Positions 11,364-24,192 of a stretch of DNA of 64,000 bases are shown here, in pieces. How positions within the stretch are numbered: the first letter of the stretch is position 1; the number at the start of each line of letters is the position of its first letter. The stretch lies in contig CADCXC010000011.1 in NCBI GenBank assembly GCA_902806595.1, positions 1,178,001 to 1,242,000 of the forward strand. The letters are read 5' to 3'. The position numbers and the translations under genes were made by a program. Under the pieces are notes generated by a model, which saw nothing but the letters and a program-made list of their open reading frames with translations, was not told where the DNA came from and ran no database searches. This stretch comes from Pyrenopolyporus hunteri. Lineage: Eukaryota; Ascomycota; Sordariomycetes; Xylariales; Hypoxylaceae.

Positions 11364-14300
11364 TTAATTAATATTTAATTAATAAATTAAATATAAATAA
11401 TAAAATTTTTATTAAAAAGAAATTTACGAATTTAAAAAAACTTAAAATACGAAAAAATCGTTTATTTTATTATAATTTAATTTAAAAAAACATTAAAATT
11501 CGATCGAATAAATAAATTTTAATAAAAAAAAACGATTAATTATTAAACTACTTTTAAAAACTCGAAACGTTTTACGTTAATAACTTTTAAAAACGTAAAA
11601 TTAACCGTACTATTTTAAAAATTTTAAAACGTAATATATTACATATAATATATTAAATAATATTTATATATAATATATAAAAAAACGTTAATAAATTCGT
11701 ATTTATTATATACGAAAAATTTTATTATTATATTTAATTAATTATTCGAAACGTTTTACGTTAATAATAATTAATCGAATATAAAAACGATTATTTTAAT
11801 TTTTATAAATTTTTATTTTCGATTAATTAAATTTAAAATATATATACGTTAACGGTTCGATTATTTATAAAAAAACCTTTAAATCGACTTATTTATTATT
11901 TTATTTTATTTTATTTTATCCCTTTTATATCGATTATCGTTATTAAATAATTATAATTAAAATTTTTCTTTTTATATAAATAAAAAAAAACTTTTTTACT
12001 TTCGATAAAATATTATAATATTAAATTTATTAATTAATTAAAATTTACTTATATAATATTAAAAATAAATAAAATTTAAAAAAATTTTATTAATTTAAAT
12101 TATATAAATTTAAATTTTAAAAAATTTAACTTCGATAAAATAAAATTAAAAACTTTAAATATTTACTTCGCGAAATATTTTTAAATATATAATAATAACT
12201 TTTTTAACGTTCGATTATAACGACGATTTAAAAAAAACTTCAATAATTAAAATAAAAAATAATTTTAATATATAATTAAATAATTACGTATTAAAAAAAT
12301 TAATTATTTATAAAAATATAATATATATATTAAAAATACTCGTATCTACATTAAAAAATTAACGAAAATAATTAAAATTATTAAATTTCTATTATTTTTA
12401 AAAAATACCGTTAAAAAAATAACTAAAAAATAACTTAACGAATTTATTAATAAAAATAATTTTATTTTTTTATAAAAATTTTAATAAAAATATACTTTTT
12501 TAATTAATTAAAAACTTTTAAATTAATCGTAATTAAAATAATTAACAACTTTTAAAATTATCGTAATAATATTTATAATATTTAACGATATAAAAAATAT
12601 TATAATATAATTATTGAAATAATTTTAAAATTTTATAATATAATAATCGACTTAATAATAATTCGATTAATAATAACTTATTATTTTTATTATCCTTTAA
12701 TAATAAATCGATTAATAACATTATATTATTTTTTAATAATAATCGATATAATAATTAATATTATAATAATTATAATATTAATTCGATTAATAACGTTATA
12801 TTTTCTTATAATAATAATAAAACTTATAACCGTTACATCGTTTATAATTAATTTAATAAATATATTAATATTTAATAAATTTTAATTTATTACGTATTTT
12901 TATAAACTTCGTTAAAATATATAATAATAATAATTATAAATTTAAAAATAATAAATATAATATTATAAATAAAAAAATTAAAATTTTTAAAAATTTATAT
13001 TATAAAATTAAAGTTAAAAAATATATATACGTTAATATATATTTAATAATATTAAAAAAATAAATATAATAATATTATTATAATTAATTAATCGATATAA
13101 ATTATACTTTTTAAGATATAATTAAATATACGAAAATATATTTTTATTTATTAAAAAATCAATAAATATACATAATTAAATAACGTTAAACGATAATATT
13201 TTTAATTATAAAAAAAAACTTTAATAAAAATTTATTTATTTAAATAAAATTATTAATCGAAAAAATTTAACGTATTTAAAAAAAATTAATAATTAATTAT
13301 ATAATCGATTATAATTTTAAAAAAAATATCGTAATTATCGTATAAAAACATTTTATTTTTTACGTTATAATTTTTTAATAATTAAATATATTCGATAATA
13401 TTTATTTAAATTTTCGAATTATTATCGATATAATATATCGTATTAAATTATATAATATAAATTATAATTAAAAAACATCGAATTAATATTAAATTAATCG
13501 AATTTATTATAATAATAAAAATTAATTTCGATTATATAACGAAATTTTATAATATATTAAAAAATCGTAACGTTAAAAAAAATATTTTATATACGGTAAA
13601 ATAAAATGTTAATTTATAAAACATTTTATTTTAAAACGATAAAATAAACGTATAAATTAATAACGTTACGTATAAAAACGAAACTTCGATTTTAAAGATA
13701 TTAACGAAAATTATAATTAATTTTTATTCGATTACGAAAAAATCGATATACGAAAAAATAACGATAACGATAATAAATAAAATTACGATGTTTAATATAT
13801 TTAAAAAAATAATAAAAATAATAAAAAACCATCGATCGTTATTTTAAATTATTATTTTATTATTTACGATAAAATTAATAATTAAAACGTAATAAATATA
13901 CTTATAAATTAAATAACGTTTTACGTAATAATTATAATTAACGTTTTTAATTTTACGATTTATAATATTTTATACGATATTACATTTTATTTTAATAATT
14001 AATATATTAATGTATTTTAAAATATTATATCGAATATAGAAATAATCGAAATTTTATTTAATAATAAATTTTAATTTAAAGTTTTATAATAATTATATTT
14101 ATATATATTTTTAAATATTAAAATAATAAAACGTTATATAATTCGATTTAACGATAATATAAAATAACGAAATTTAAATATTATTTACGTATTTATATCG
14201 TTTAAATTTATTATATTTTAAATTATATTATTAAATATATCGTTTTTATTATATTTTAAAAATATAAATCGTTTTAATATATATTTTAATAATATTAAAA

Positions 14301-17222
14301 ACGTATTTACATATAAAAATAAAAAATACTTTATTATTCGTAAATAAAAACATTTATAATTTTTATTTAATAATTATAATTTTATAATTACTTATTATTA
14401 TTTTATAAAAATCGAATTTCGTTAAATTTATCGACGATTCGATTATTTTATAATAAATAAATTATATCGTTTATTTATTAAAATAAATTATAATAACTTC
14501 GATAAAATTTTAATCGATAAAATTAATAAATATTACCATTAATATTAAATGTATAATAATCGATTAAAACGATTTAAATTTATTATTAAAAATAACGTTA
14601 ATTTTAATTATAATATATTTATCGACGTAATATATATTAATACGAAATTAATATTTTATATTATTAATTAAATTATAATATATTAAATTACGAAATTTTT
14701 AAAAAATATAATAATAAAATATATTTAAAATACATTATAAATAATATAAATTAATATTTATTTAAATTTATTTAATAATATTATTTACGATATCGAAAAA
14801 AATTTTATTATTAACGAATTTACGATTAATATTAAAATTTTAAATATTATAATTAAAAAAATGTTTATTAAATTTTATAATTTAATAAATAAATTAAAAT
14901 AATATTATAAATCGTTACGATAAACTTTTAAAATTATATTTAAAAATTTATTTAACGTAGAATTTAAATATATATTATAAATAATTATAAAAATTATTAA
15001 TAATACCGTAAAATTTAATAAATTAATATTTACATTATTAATATTTAATATATATTTACGATTAATTAATAATTTATTTATAATATTATTTTTAAAAATT
15101 AAAAAAATAATAATTAAAAAAATTATAATTAAAATAAATAAAATTAAAATAAAATAATAAATAATTAATACCTTTAATATAAAAAATAATTCGAATACTT
15201 TCGATACGTTAAATTTACCATTATAATTAAAAATACGTATTTACCGTAAAAAAAATAATTAAAAAAACCCATATATATTAATCGTTAAAAATAATGAAAT
15301 ATATACCGTTAAAATAAATAATAAATTCGTTAATTTTCGTATAATAATTATTAAACCGTATAATTATAACACGATAATTAACGTATTAAAATTTACTTCG
15401 ATTATAAAATTCGATTTTAATTTCGATTAATAAAAAAACAATAATAATAAAATATACGTACCATTAAAAAATCTATTTAAAACTTAAAAATAAAAACGTA
15501 AAAAACCATTCGATAATAAAAATAAATTAAAAGTTATCGTTATTTATATAATTATAAAAAAACGTAAAAATTAACTTTTAATTATTTAATTACGTAAAAA
15601 AAAAAAGATTATAACCTTTAAAAAACCCTTTAAAAAATTAAATACGAAAAAAATTAAAAAATTTATCGATAAAAACGTATTTTCGTTTAAAAAATACGAT
15701 TCCGTTAAATTTTATAATATTTAATTATTTAATTTTCGTATCGTTCGAAAAATTAAAAAAAAAACATTTTATACTTTTTCGAAAAATTTAAATTTATTAT
15801 TTAAAATTATAATAATAAAAATAAAAAAGTAATATTAATATAATTATTAATTATATAACGATTAAATTAAAAAATAATTATAACATTAATATCTATTTTT
15901 ATAAAAAAAAAAATAAAAGTTTAGTTACGTAATATTATATAAATTTATATATAATTAAAGTTAAAATTAAATCGTATCGTTTTAATTCGATTATTTTTTA
16001 TTTTAATATTTAAATATTTTTTTAATATAATTATAATAATCGTAAAACTTTTATATAATATAATAAAAATTAATATATATTAATAAATTATATATTTTAA
16101 ATATTATAAAAAAAATTTTAAATAATTATATTTATATATAATTTATATTTATTAATATTAAAATCGATCGATTATTTCGAATTAATAAGTATATAAATTA
16201 ATAATACCTTCGAATTATTTAATGAAATATTCGATTAAATAAAAAATTAAAAATAAAAAAAAAATAAGATTTTTAATTAAATTAAAAAAATATTTAATTA
16301 TAAATTATTCGATTATTTTTAATAAATATATTATTATTATAAAAATTAACGAAATAATTTATTTACGTTAAAAAAATTAAAAAAAAAAATTACTTTTATT
16401 AAATTCGATATTAACGATATAACGTATTAATATATATAATAACGTATTTGTAAAATATATATCGTATCGATTTATTAATTTAAAATTACGTATAATATAT
16501 TTAAAATAATTTAATATTATAAATTCGAAATTATTAAAATTACGAAATTTAATAAATAATTTAATTAATAAAAAGTAAATATCGATCGAAAATTACGATC
16601 CGTACTTTTAAATTTAAAAATTATTAAATTATTCGTTTTTATCGACGGATTATTTATAAATAATAAAAATTTAAATTTTTAAATCGAATATATTATATTT
16701 ATCGTAAATAAAACGTTTTCGAAATTATTTTTTAATATTAAAAGTAATATTATTTATTAAAGTTCGATTAAATTAAAACGCGTTATATAAAACGTTTTAA
16801 TAAATAAAATTTACATTATAATATATAATATAAATATAATAATAATTTTTAAAACGATAATTTCGTTAATTAATAAAAAATTAAATTATTTAAATTTTCT
16901 TATTATTATTTATATTAATTTTTATTTATTTTACGAGTATTTAATTAAATTAAATACCATAAAAAAAAAAAAACTTATAATCGATATTATATTATTTCGA
17001 TAATTATATAAAAAATAAAAAATAACGAAAATTAAATAAATTTATAAAAAAAATAACTTTATCGACGTTATAACGAAAAATAACGTTAATAAAACATTAA
17101 AAACGTTTATTAATACGAATAATATTACGATAAAATTATAAAAATAAATAAAAAAAAAAAAAAAATTTATTATTATTAATAATTAAAAAAAAAAAGAAAT
17201 TACGAAAAAAAAAAATTATTAA

Positions 17223-17491
17223 TATAATTATATAATTTTATATTAAAAAATTTACCGTAACGATAATAATAATAAATATATTTTTATTAAATGTTTCGTC
17301 GTTTTAAATAATAAAAATTTAAGATATATATTTTAAAAAAATATATAAATATCGATTAATATAAAATTAATTAATTATATTTATATATAAATAAATATAA
17401 TAAATATAATTTTTTTTTATAATTTTTATATTAAACGATTATTTAATATTTTCTTATAATTTATTAATTAATAACCTTTTATTATTTAATA
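17223..17491 (+). repeat. Right LTR of element 1
   Basis: Partner of 11095-11363, preceded by a purine-rich tract. Differences from the left copy are mainly RIP-type transitions, for example TATGTAAC on the left against TATATAAT on the right. Confidence 0.75.
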
Positions 17492-17564
17492 AAATTTAAA
17501 TCGTTTTAAAAATAAAATCGTTTTAAATAAAAAACGTTTTAAAAAAAAAAATTATTTTTTTTTA

Positions 17565-18140
17565 TTTTATTTTATTATATTATTTTATTATATTTTATTA
17601 TTTTTTTATTTTATTATTTTATTTTATTTTATTATTTTTATTATTTTAATTATTTTATTAAAGAATTAATTTTTTTTTTTTACATTTATTAGGAATCGAA
17701 TTTTAATTTATACGGATATTTTTTACGGATTTTATTATTATATTATAAAGTTTACGTACGTAATAAAAATATATTTAAATTTTAATATAAAGTTTACGTT
17801 AATTATATTATATATTATTTTTTTTTTAAAATTTATTATTTATTTTTATTATTCGTAATATATATTTATTATTCGTAATATATATTTATTATTCGTAATA
17901 TATATTTATTATTTATAATATATATTTATTATTTATTATTTATTTTTATTATATTTTTTATAATTAATGTTATTTATTTTATTACGCGGTATATGACTTA
18001 ATATTACCGTTATTAATTTATTATTTATAAAATTTTTTTTATTTTTTTATTTTTTTTTTATTTTTTTATTTTTTTATTTTTATTTTTTTATTTTTTTATT
18101 TTTATTTTTATTTTTTTATTTTTATTTTTATTTTTTTAAA
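17565..18140. repeat. T/A simple-repeat zone with a 20-bp tandem
   Basis: (TTTTA)n- and (TTTTTATT)n-like simple sequence. Within it, 17851-17930 holds four contiguous 20-bp units (ATTCGTAATATATATTTATT). The fourth differs only by CG to TA, a double RIP-type transition at one CpG. Confidence 0.8.
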
Positions 18141-18270
18141 TAATAAAATTACCTTTATATAATATTAAATATTATTAATCGTATAAATAAAATCGATTTT
18201 TTAAAAAATTTAAATAAAACGATTTATAATTATAAAACGATATCGTATTTTAAAATAATAACGCCGATTT

Positions 18271-20746
18271 ATTACTAAAATTTAACCGCGAAACCTAGCA
18301 ACTAAGTCGCGCCCCACTATATTTCGAAATTTGACCAATGAGAAGCTTTAAATCTACGGAACGTTACCCGTTGTAAAACCATTCTAAAAAAAAGACCGTT
18401 CCATCTACCTACCTTTTGCCGCTACGGTACCTACCTAGGTAGATACCAGGTCGGTAAGCGGGCAGTCGTGGTCTGGACGTTGTTAGGTACTAAGCATCCG
18501 GAACGGCCCCCAAATTACCGTCTACGCCCCTAGGTAGTAAGTACCTAGGTACCTAGGCATCCAGGCAGCGCCTCGATTCCCCCCAACATTCAATAATACG
18601 CCAGCCGTGCCTGGGCCCTTCAACGCCAATGCACATCATTCGACTCGATCCCGGTCACACACTTCTTTTACCTATACGCAGAAATAAGTGGCTCGTTTCT
18701 GGCCACCCCCGGTACCGAGAGAAGGCAATCATAATGACGATGCCGATTCTGATGAGAATAACGAGAACGGCGGTAGTGTAATGCTGTGACGCTTCGGCTC
18801 TCCAAATATGCCACCTGCCCATTCACCACTGGGATAGGCGACGAGTCGCCGATCCTATCATCAATTCACACTGCCGAGGAGTGACCCTTGGATTCCGACC
18901 CAGCGTTACGGTGCCCTGGGAAGACAGCCCAGCCCAGCCAATGACGATCCGTAGCTTCGGCCCTTAGACATCGCTGATCCGCCGCAACCGTGGACGTTTC
19001 TTTCCCGACTTTAGGATAGCTAAGTGCGTCTAGTCCGTCCCTCTTTCAATAGGAGGATTCTTCACGTTAGATTACTACTACGGTACGACGTCCCAGTTCT
19101 TGGCCCCAGTAGACCCTCTATCGACTTGCCATGTTATTATCCACATTCTTCGCCGTAATAGCCGCACCTGCTTCGGGCATGACTGTACCAGTTCTCGGAC
19201 CAAAAACAGCTCGGCTGGCTCCTCTCTGCTCATGTTCGAAATTCCGGCTCGTAATTGGTAGCCGGTACCCGGCAAGGGCCGGCAAGGGGAAGTATCCGGG
19301 CGACATACACCGCTGTTATGGGCTGAATCGTGACAACCTGACGTCCGACGAAGCGGCATCGAGGTCATTCGCAACTCTTGACGGCTTTTCATCACCAGTA
19401 ACACTGCAGGCTGTTCGGTCAGCCAATCTGAGAGTCAAAATCGTACTGTACTCCCGAACAGCGAGTGGACTATCTCCACGAATTACAGATAATTTGTATC
19501 AACGCCTCGCATGTCGCTTTGCCACACTGGCTTCAGCCGCCTGACGAGCCTTTCCCCCCCTTTTGCTTTCTCTCTCTTTTATTATCTACCAGCCATAACT
19601 TTCGTCATAAACGACGGTCCACAGTCCGTATACTCCATCACATGGGCTCCATAAGTCTTGGCTGGCCTTCGAACCCGTGACGGCACGGTCACTCGTGCGG
19701 CGACTCCTTCTTCCTCCGTTTGGGAAAATCAGGCGCCGCTCAAAATTACCAGCATCCAACCGGGTGTCGAGCTCCCCTTGTCGACCGAAAAGTCCCTACG
19801 AATTGGATAATGACGATGCCCGAGCTGATGGTGTTGCTGTGCAATCATTGACAAAGATGAATGTAACGTCTACTAATGTGGTAAATAGAGATTCCCTCAA
19901 ATGGACTTTAGCGGCCCACGGTCTTCTTCCGCCCGATTTCCTAGCCTGCTTCTGGGCCTCCCGTTGACATGCTTAAGCTCTCTGCATGGGGGATTTTCTC
20001 CCCGTCGATGCCAGTATGCTCGTTGGCTCTGGTTGTTGGATGGACGCATCCTCCGTCTTACGATTGGTCAATCCCAAGGCCCAAAAATATGCTGGGCTCT
20101 GTGGACGCTGTATCACCAATCTCATCGTCAGCTACTAGGTAGTCGACCAGTTATTATCTCTGTATTTCCCATAACGGAGTATCTTGGAGATCGCTGATAT
20201 ACAGTCCCCGACTTCATGCTTACCCCCCACATTAGAATCCACAATTCACTCTGTATGTACCAGACGAGTACACTACAATACGACCTGCAAGTCACCATAG
20301 CGTACAGCTCCGGAGAATGGAATTTATCATGGCTCGATGCATAACATCGTCTAGTCGCTCTCCGCCTAACGTCCGTGTTAACCTTCGCCCGCAATACGAA
20401 AAATATCTTGAAGACCCTTGCTTCCGCAACTCCAGGCATGCGGGTGGTGCAGATCCCCCTGCACTACCCATGGCCTTTCTCTAGCTGTCATCTTCTGAGA
20501 GCATTGATCCAGAGCTTCTCCCAGATCCCGGGCAGTAGGGGCATATGCTAGAGAGAGAAAAGCATACGTAGAAGGAAGTATATACCAGGTCTCCAGGTAG
20601 TATATGTTCCTCCGTTACGCCACGGGAATTGAAGGCTACCTATCCATCCGCCTATCGTCCCATTCTCTTATCTTTTCTCTTAAGCGAGTAGCTCGCTCTG
20701 TGCTGTAACAGCTCATGGTGCTATGATATAGCCATCTCTTACTCTA
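18271..20746. other. Intergenic region between AT block 1 and the aldolase gene
   Basis: Normal composition. Frames at 19131-19544 (plus, 137 codons), 19078-19404 (minus) and 20128-20439 (minus) overlap each other and show no family motif, so I do not call genes. The first 300 bases carry several ACCTACCTAGGTA-type palindromic motifs (about 18407-18440 and 18532-18560). Confidence 0.5.
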
Positions 20747-20772
20747 CTATATACATACATATTATATATATA
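20747..20772 (+). promoter_or_regulatory. Probable TATA region of the aldolase gene
   Basis: An alternating TATATACATACATATTATAT stretch about 140 bases upstream of the preferred start codon at 20913. It is the most TATA-like sequence in this upstream region. Confidence 0.35.
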
Positions 20773-20912
20773 TGTGCGTATATCCTTCGCTCCCCTACGC
20801 CGTTTTATCACTTACGATCCACAAGGGCAATACCGGCTACCCCCGTCTCCTACTCCAGCCCCCCACCATTCTAATTCTCTTGTTAGTGCCCTTGTGTCCT
20901 TCAAACCCGGTA

Positions 20913-22046
20913 ATGGCACCTCACATTGATGTACCGTCTCCTACAGGAAGCTTCACGAATAGCTTTGAGAGAATTCCCTTTCAACCTGCCGCCTCTTCAG
21001 GATCTGGGACGGGCTGTCTAGCAACCGCCGATCCACGTTCTCCTCCCAGCAGCTTATTTGAGGGTGAGTCGGTCGATGAGGATTTCCATATGACACGACC
21101 ACTCGTACCGGGCGTTTACGTGCCTACTCTGTGTTTTTTCGACCCCGAGACTGAGGATGTTGACGTCGATACTATTGCCCGTCACGCGGTACGACTGGCC
21201 GAAGCGGGTGTGACAGGTCTCGCGACTCAGGGTTCAAACGGTGAAGCCGTTCATCTCACACAAACCGAGCGCCGGCTCGTTACTTTTACTACTCGCAAAG
21301 CTTTGAACGAAGCCGGATTCTCGCACATCCCTATCATCGTCGGCTGCGGCGCCCAGAGTACTCGTGAAACTATCCGGTACTGCTGTGAAGCATGGGAAGC
21401 AGGGGGTGACTACGCCCTCGTACTCCCGCCGTCGTATTACGCGCCTTTGTTCGCGCCGTCGTCCAGGACTATCGAAGAATACTTCACAGCGGTTGCTGAT
21501 GCGTCACCGATACCGGTCATCATATACAACTTCCCCGGCGCCGTAAATGGCATGGACTTATCTTCGGACGTGATCATCAAGTTAGCACAGCATCCCAAGA
21601 TTGTTGGTGTCAAACTTACGTGCGGCAACACCGGCAAGTTGAACCGCGTTGCAGCTGCTACGCGGGCAGAATCCAAAGAGCATGACCCAGACAAGCCCGA
21701 GTTTCTAGTTCTAGCGGGCTCAGCCGACTTCTCAATACAGTCGTTGATTGCTGGAGGACACGGCATATTGGCAGGCCTTGCAAACGTCGCACCGAAGGCT
21801 TGTATCAAGACCGTTGAACTGTACAAATCAGGTAAATACACTGAGGCCCAGAAAATACAGGAAATCGTATCACGAGGGGACTGGACGGCCATTCAGGGTG
21901 GCGTGCTGAGCGTCAAGGCGGGCCTCCACGCGTGGATGGGGTACGGCGGGTATGCGCGGAGCCCGCTGCCAAAACCAACTGCCGAGCAAACCAAATCGTG
22001 GAAAGAGGGATTTAGAGAACTGGTGTTTCTAGAGAAGTCCTTGTGA
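20913..22046 (+). CDS. DHDPS/NAL-family class I aldolase, uronate-catabolism type likely
   Basis: Pyruvate-forming class I aldolase, intronless, 377 aa from 20913. Family marks (numbered from this start): GSNGEAVHLT carboxylate-binding loop, catalytic Tyr in YNFPGAV (about 205), Schiff-base Lys in GVKLTCGNTGKL (about 234), then GSADF and GGHGILAG. Fungi make lysine through aminoadipate, so a lysine role is unlikely. The GSNGEAVHLT and TCGNTGKL motifs recall fungal 2-keto-3-deoxy-L-galactonate aldolases (GaaC/LGA1 type) and 4-hydroxy-2-oxoglutarate aldolases; I cannot choose between them. The frame is open from 20772, but the upstream part is hydrophobic and unlike the family. The ATG at 20913 has a purine at -3. 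A later ATG at 21090 (MTRPLVPGVYVP) would give the usual compact family length, so the first 59 residues are uncertain. Confidence 0.88.
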   Translation: MAPHIDVPSPTGSFTNSFERIPFQPAASSGSGTGCLATADPRSPPSSLFEGESVDEDFHMTRPLVPGVYVPTLCFFDPETEDVDVDTIARHAVRLAEAGVTGLATQGSNGEAVHLTQTERRLVTFTTRKALNEAGFSHIPIIVGCGAQSTRETIRYCCEAWEAGGDYALVLPPSYYAPLFAPSSRTIEEYFTAVADASPIPVIIYNFPGAVNGMDLSSDVIIKLAQHPKIVGVKLTCGNTGKLNRVAAATRAESKEHDPDKPEFLVLAGSADFSIQSLIAGGHGILAGLANVAPKACIKTVELYKSGKYTEAQKIQEIVSRGDWTAIQGGVLSVKAGLHAWMGYGGYARSPLPKPTAEQTKSWKEGFRELVFLEKSL

Positions 22047-24192
22047 CAGGCTGCTCATATCCGAGGACGTGACAAACGGGGACACATTCCCACCAGCATC
22101 GTATCTCGGTCACCGAACGAGTAAAACGGGAGGTAGTTCAAATTTCCGGATAGACGTCAGAGTATCTGCCCTAAACTAAGAAGAAGAGGCTTCTTTTATC
22201 TATTTCATGCTTCTAAGCGCGGGGGAAAATATTGGATGTGGCGCCCAAAAGAATAGCAGGATTTCCGTCGCTAGTCTTATTTGCTTTTCTGCAACACGGG
22301 TTGCCACTGTACAAGTACAACTGTACATCGCCCCTTTCCACTCACTCTTTCTCATTATCCATCTCGACGGCTATTCCCAATGTACCACCTAATCGGGAAC
22401 AGCTGCACTCGCTCATAGCAAGCCTTTTTTTCCTTTCTTTTTCTTTTTTTTCTTTTATTTATTTATTTAGTAAAGAGACGACGTAACGATTACCGTATGT
22501 ACTTGCTTTGAGATCTCAATATAACTTTATACGAATCGGGAAAACTCACACGCCTCTGAAATGCCCCTATAGTCAGGTCGGGTAGCTAATAAATCGACCG
22601 GGCGTAAATGGAACATATACTTTAGCATCTTTAGTAAGCCCTTGGCCGATAAGCCGAAATGTCTCATCTTTAGTTCCTCCCGTCTTGATCAGTGATGGAA
22701 TAAGAGGGGGGGAACGCCTCGGAACGTCGTTCCTCGGACTTAGGTCTAAGACAAGTCTAATACCTCAATACGTGAGACGAAGTACCGTTCCGGATAGCCC
22801 TAAGGGGCCCTTCTCACCATAAACTGGTAGCAAGAATTAATAGCCTACGGAGACTAGATACTACTAGTCAATCATCAGAGCCAAGGGTCCTATTGTTCAT
22901 CAGTGATAGCGACTTCTATGAGACGGACACGATATTACTCTTAAGCAAAAGTAATAAAAGGGGTACCTTCTTGGAAGCCCCCGGAGACGAGGGTGCATTG
23001 ATAAGGACATTTAGGTCCTCATACAATAATGGCTTGGACGTCACTGGTCGCTCTCACTGCGTAAATAGGAGTGCTTGTACCAATGAAGTTATCTATCAAG
23101 TTTAATGCATGAATTTGTTCGAAGAGGCTCACACTAGAACCTGCACTCGGCCGAATAGGTCATCGAGCACAACTTACCACGCGGGTTTGGCTGGCCGCTG
23201 ATTGGAATACCCTTACCTTACACGGTTTGAGAAATCCGCCGCAGACTGCATGAAGTAATCCCGCCGTCATGCCAGAGGCGCTGTACCCCCACGTTCCTGG
23301 CTAACCGGCTCTGGCTCGCACAAGATTCTTACAGCTCGAGAGCCATCGTGGGGCTGCAGGAAGGGTCCCCATGCTGTGCGCCACAACGGCGAGGTACAGC
23401 CAAATCCCGCGAGCCTACTTGGTATTCCCGGCCCGCCCCTTACGCCATCCCACGATATTGGCGCCATTGGACCGCGTCGCTTCCCTATAAGTCAGGCTGC
23501 AGCTGGCTCCCCCCTTTGGGGTGCCAGGCTTGGATTTGGCCAGCTCGTCGGGTTCCTGTGGCCTGCCGAGCCGGTATTTTCTACTCGAGGAGAGGCTTCG
23601 TTAACGGTACACGTGGGCTTTGCTTGCGTCCCACGAAGAGCCCCATAACATACGATGTAAACTCGACGACCACAGGACTCAACGCGGTGACCCTGGGCTG
23701 GCCGAGAGTCGGATGACCCCCAAACCTTGATTCGGACATGGCGGCCATCCCTAACTCCGATGGATAGCCCGCCAAGATCTCACGACGTTAAGACTTTTCT
23801 CGTGCGCCTTGCTTATCACGCGTGCCCGCCGTGCTACTTGATGCCGTCCTATTGCGCCTAGGGCCGCCTTGAACAAGGAAGCAACTTAGCAGAACCAACG
23901 CATCGTCTCTCCTCCAGACATTTGAAATACAGAAGAGGTGATATTAGGTGGATTACCAAGCATGTAATAGCTTTTCAGTATCACACGTAGCTACGATGGA
24001 TATGGCGATCCCGTCGAGTGGTTCTTGTTATTCTTGAGATATATCAAACTGGGGGAGATATTTGCACATAACTAACTACCTGTTTGCTGAGCGGTATGTC
24101 TACCGAATATTCCCCAAACTTACCCAAGAGGTCATTACAAATGCTTGCGGTATTATTTTCGTCGACACTCCCTGCCATTCTTAACGATCCTA
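22047..24192. other. Intergenic region, aldolase to tyrosinase
   Basis: The first part (to about 22490) looks like 3' flank of the aldolase, with a long pyrimidine tract near 22420-22460. Frames at 22893-23105, 23348-23716 (plus) and 23581-23775 (minus) have no recognisable motif. The stretch 23270-23780 is more GC-rich and open on both strands for 60-120 codons; it might be a decayed gene, but I cannot identify one. Confidence 0.45.

Larger units (their letters stand above)
11095..17491 (+). mobile_element. RIP-degraded LTR retrotransposon 1 (about 6.4 kb)
   Basis: Two direct repeats of about 269 bp (11095-11363 and 17223-17491, constant offset 6128) bound about 5.9 kb. Differences between the copies that I compared are almost all C/T or G/A transitions, as RIP produces. 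Just before the right copy, about 17140-17215 is strongly purine-rich (A-runs with GAAATTACG), like a polypurine tract, which suggests a plus-strand element. No gag or pol frame survives, so Copia or Gypsy cannot be assigned. The 5-6 kb spacing and a repeat length of a few hundred bases fit a fungal LTR retrotransposon. Target-site duplication could not be fixed. Confidence 0.75.
10171..18270. other. AT-rich block 1 (RIP-degraded repeat DNA)
   Basis: Composition changes within about 100 bases at each side to very AT-rich DNA with stops in all frames and no ORF above 60 codons. CpA and TpG are strongly depleted, and most remaining C bases are in CpG. This is the pattern left by repeat-induced point mutation in ascomycetes. 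It contains a poly-T run, A/T low-complexity tracts, an LTR element at 11095-17491 and small tandem repeats near its right edge. Confidence 0.9.

Noticed and set aside
19131..19544. 137-codon plus-strand frame, with hydrophobic start MLLSTFFAVIAAPASG
   Set aside because: The start looks slightly like a signal peptide, but the rest has no motif and opposite-strand frames are equally open; too weak to call.
20772..20912. Upstream 47 codons of the aldolase frame as N-terminus
   Set aside because: Overlaps the TATA-like region, unlike the family, and a better-placed ATG lies at 20913.
23348..23716. 122-codon plus-strand frame in a GC-richer patch
   Set aside because: Trp/Arg/Pro-rich random-like composition; no homologous family recognised.
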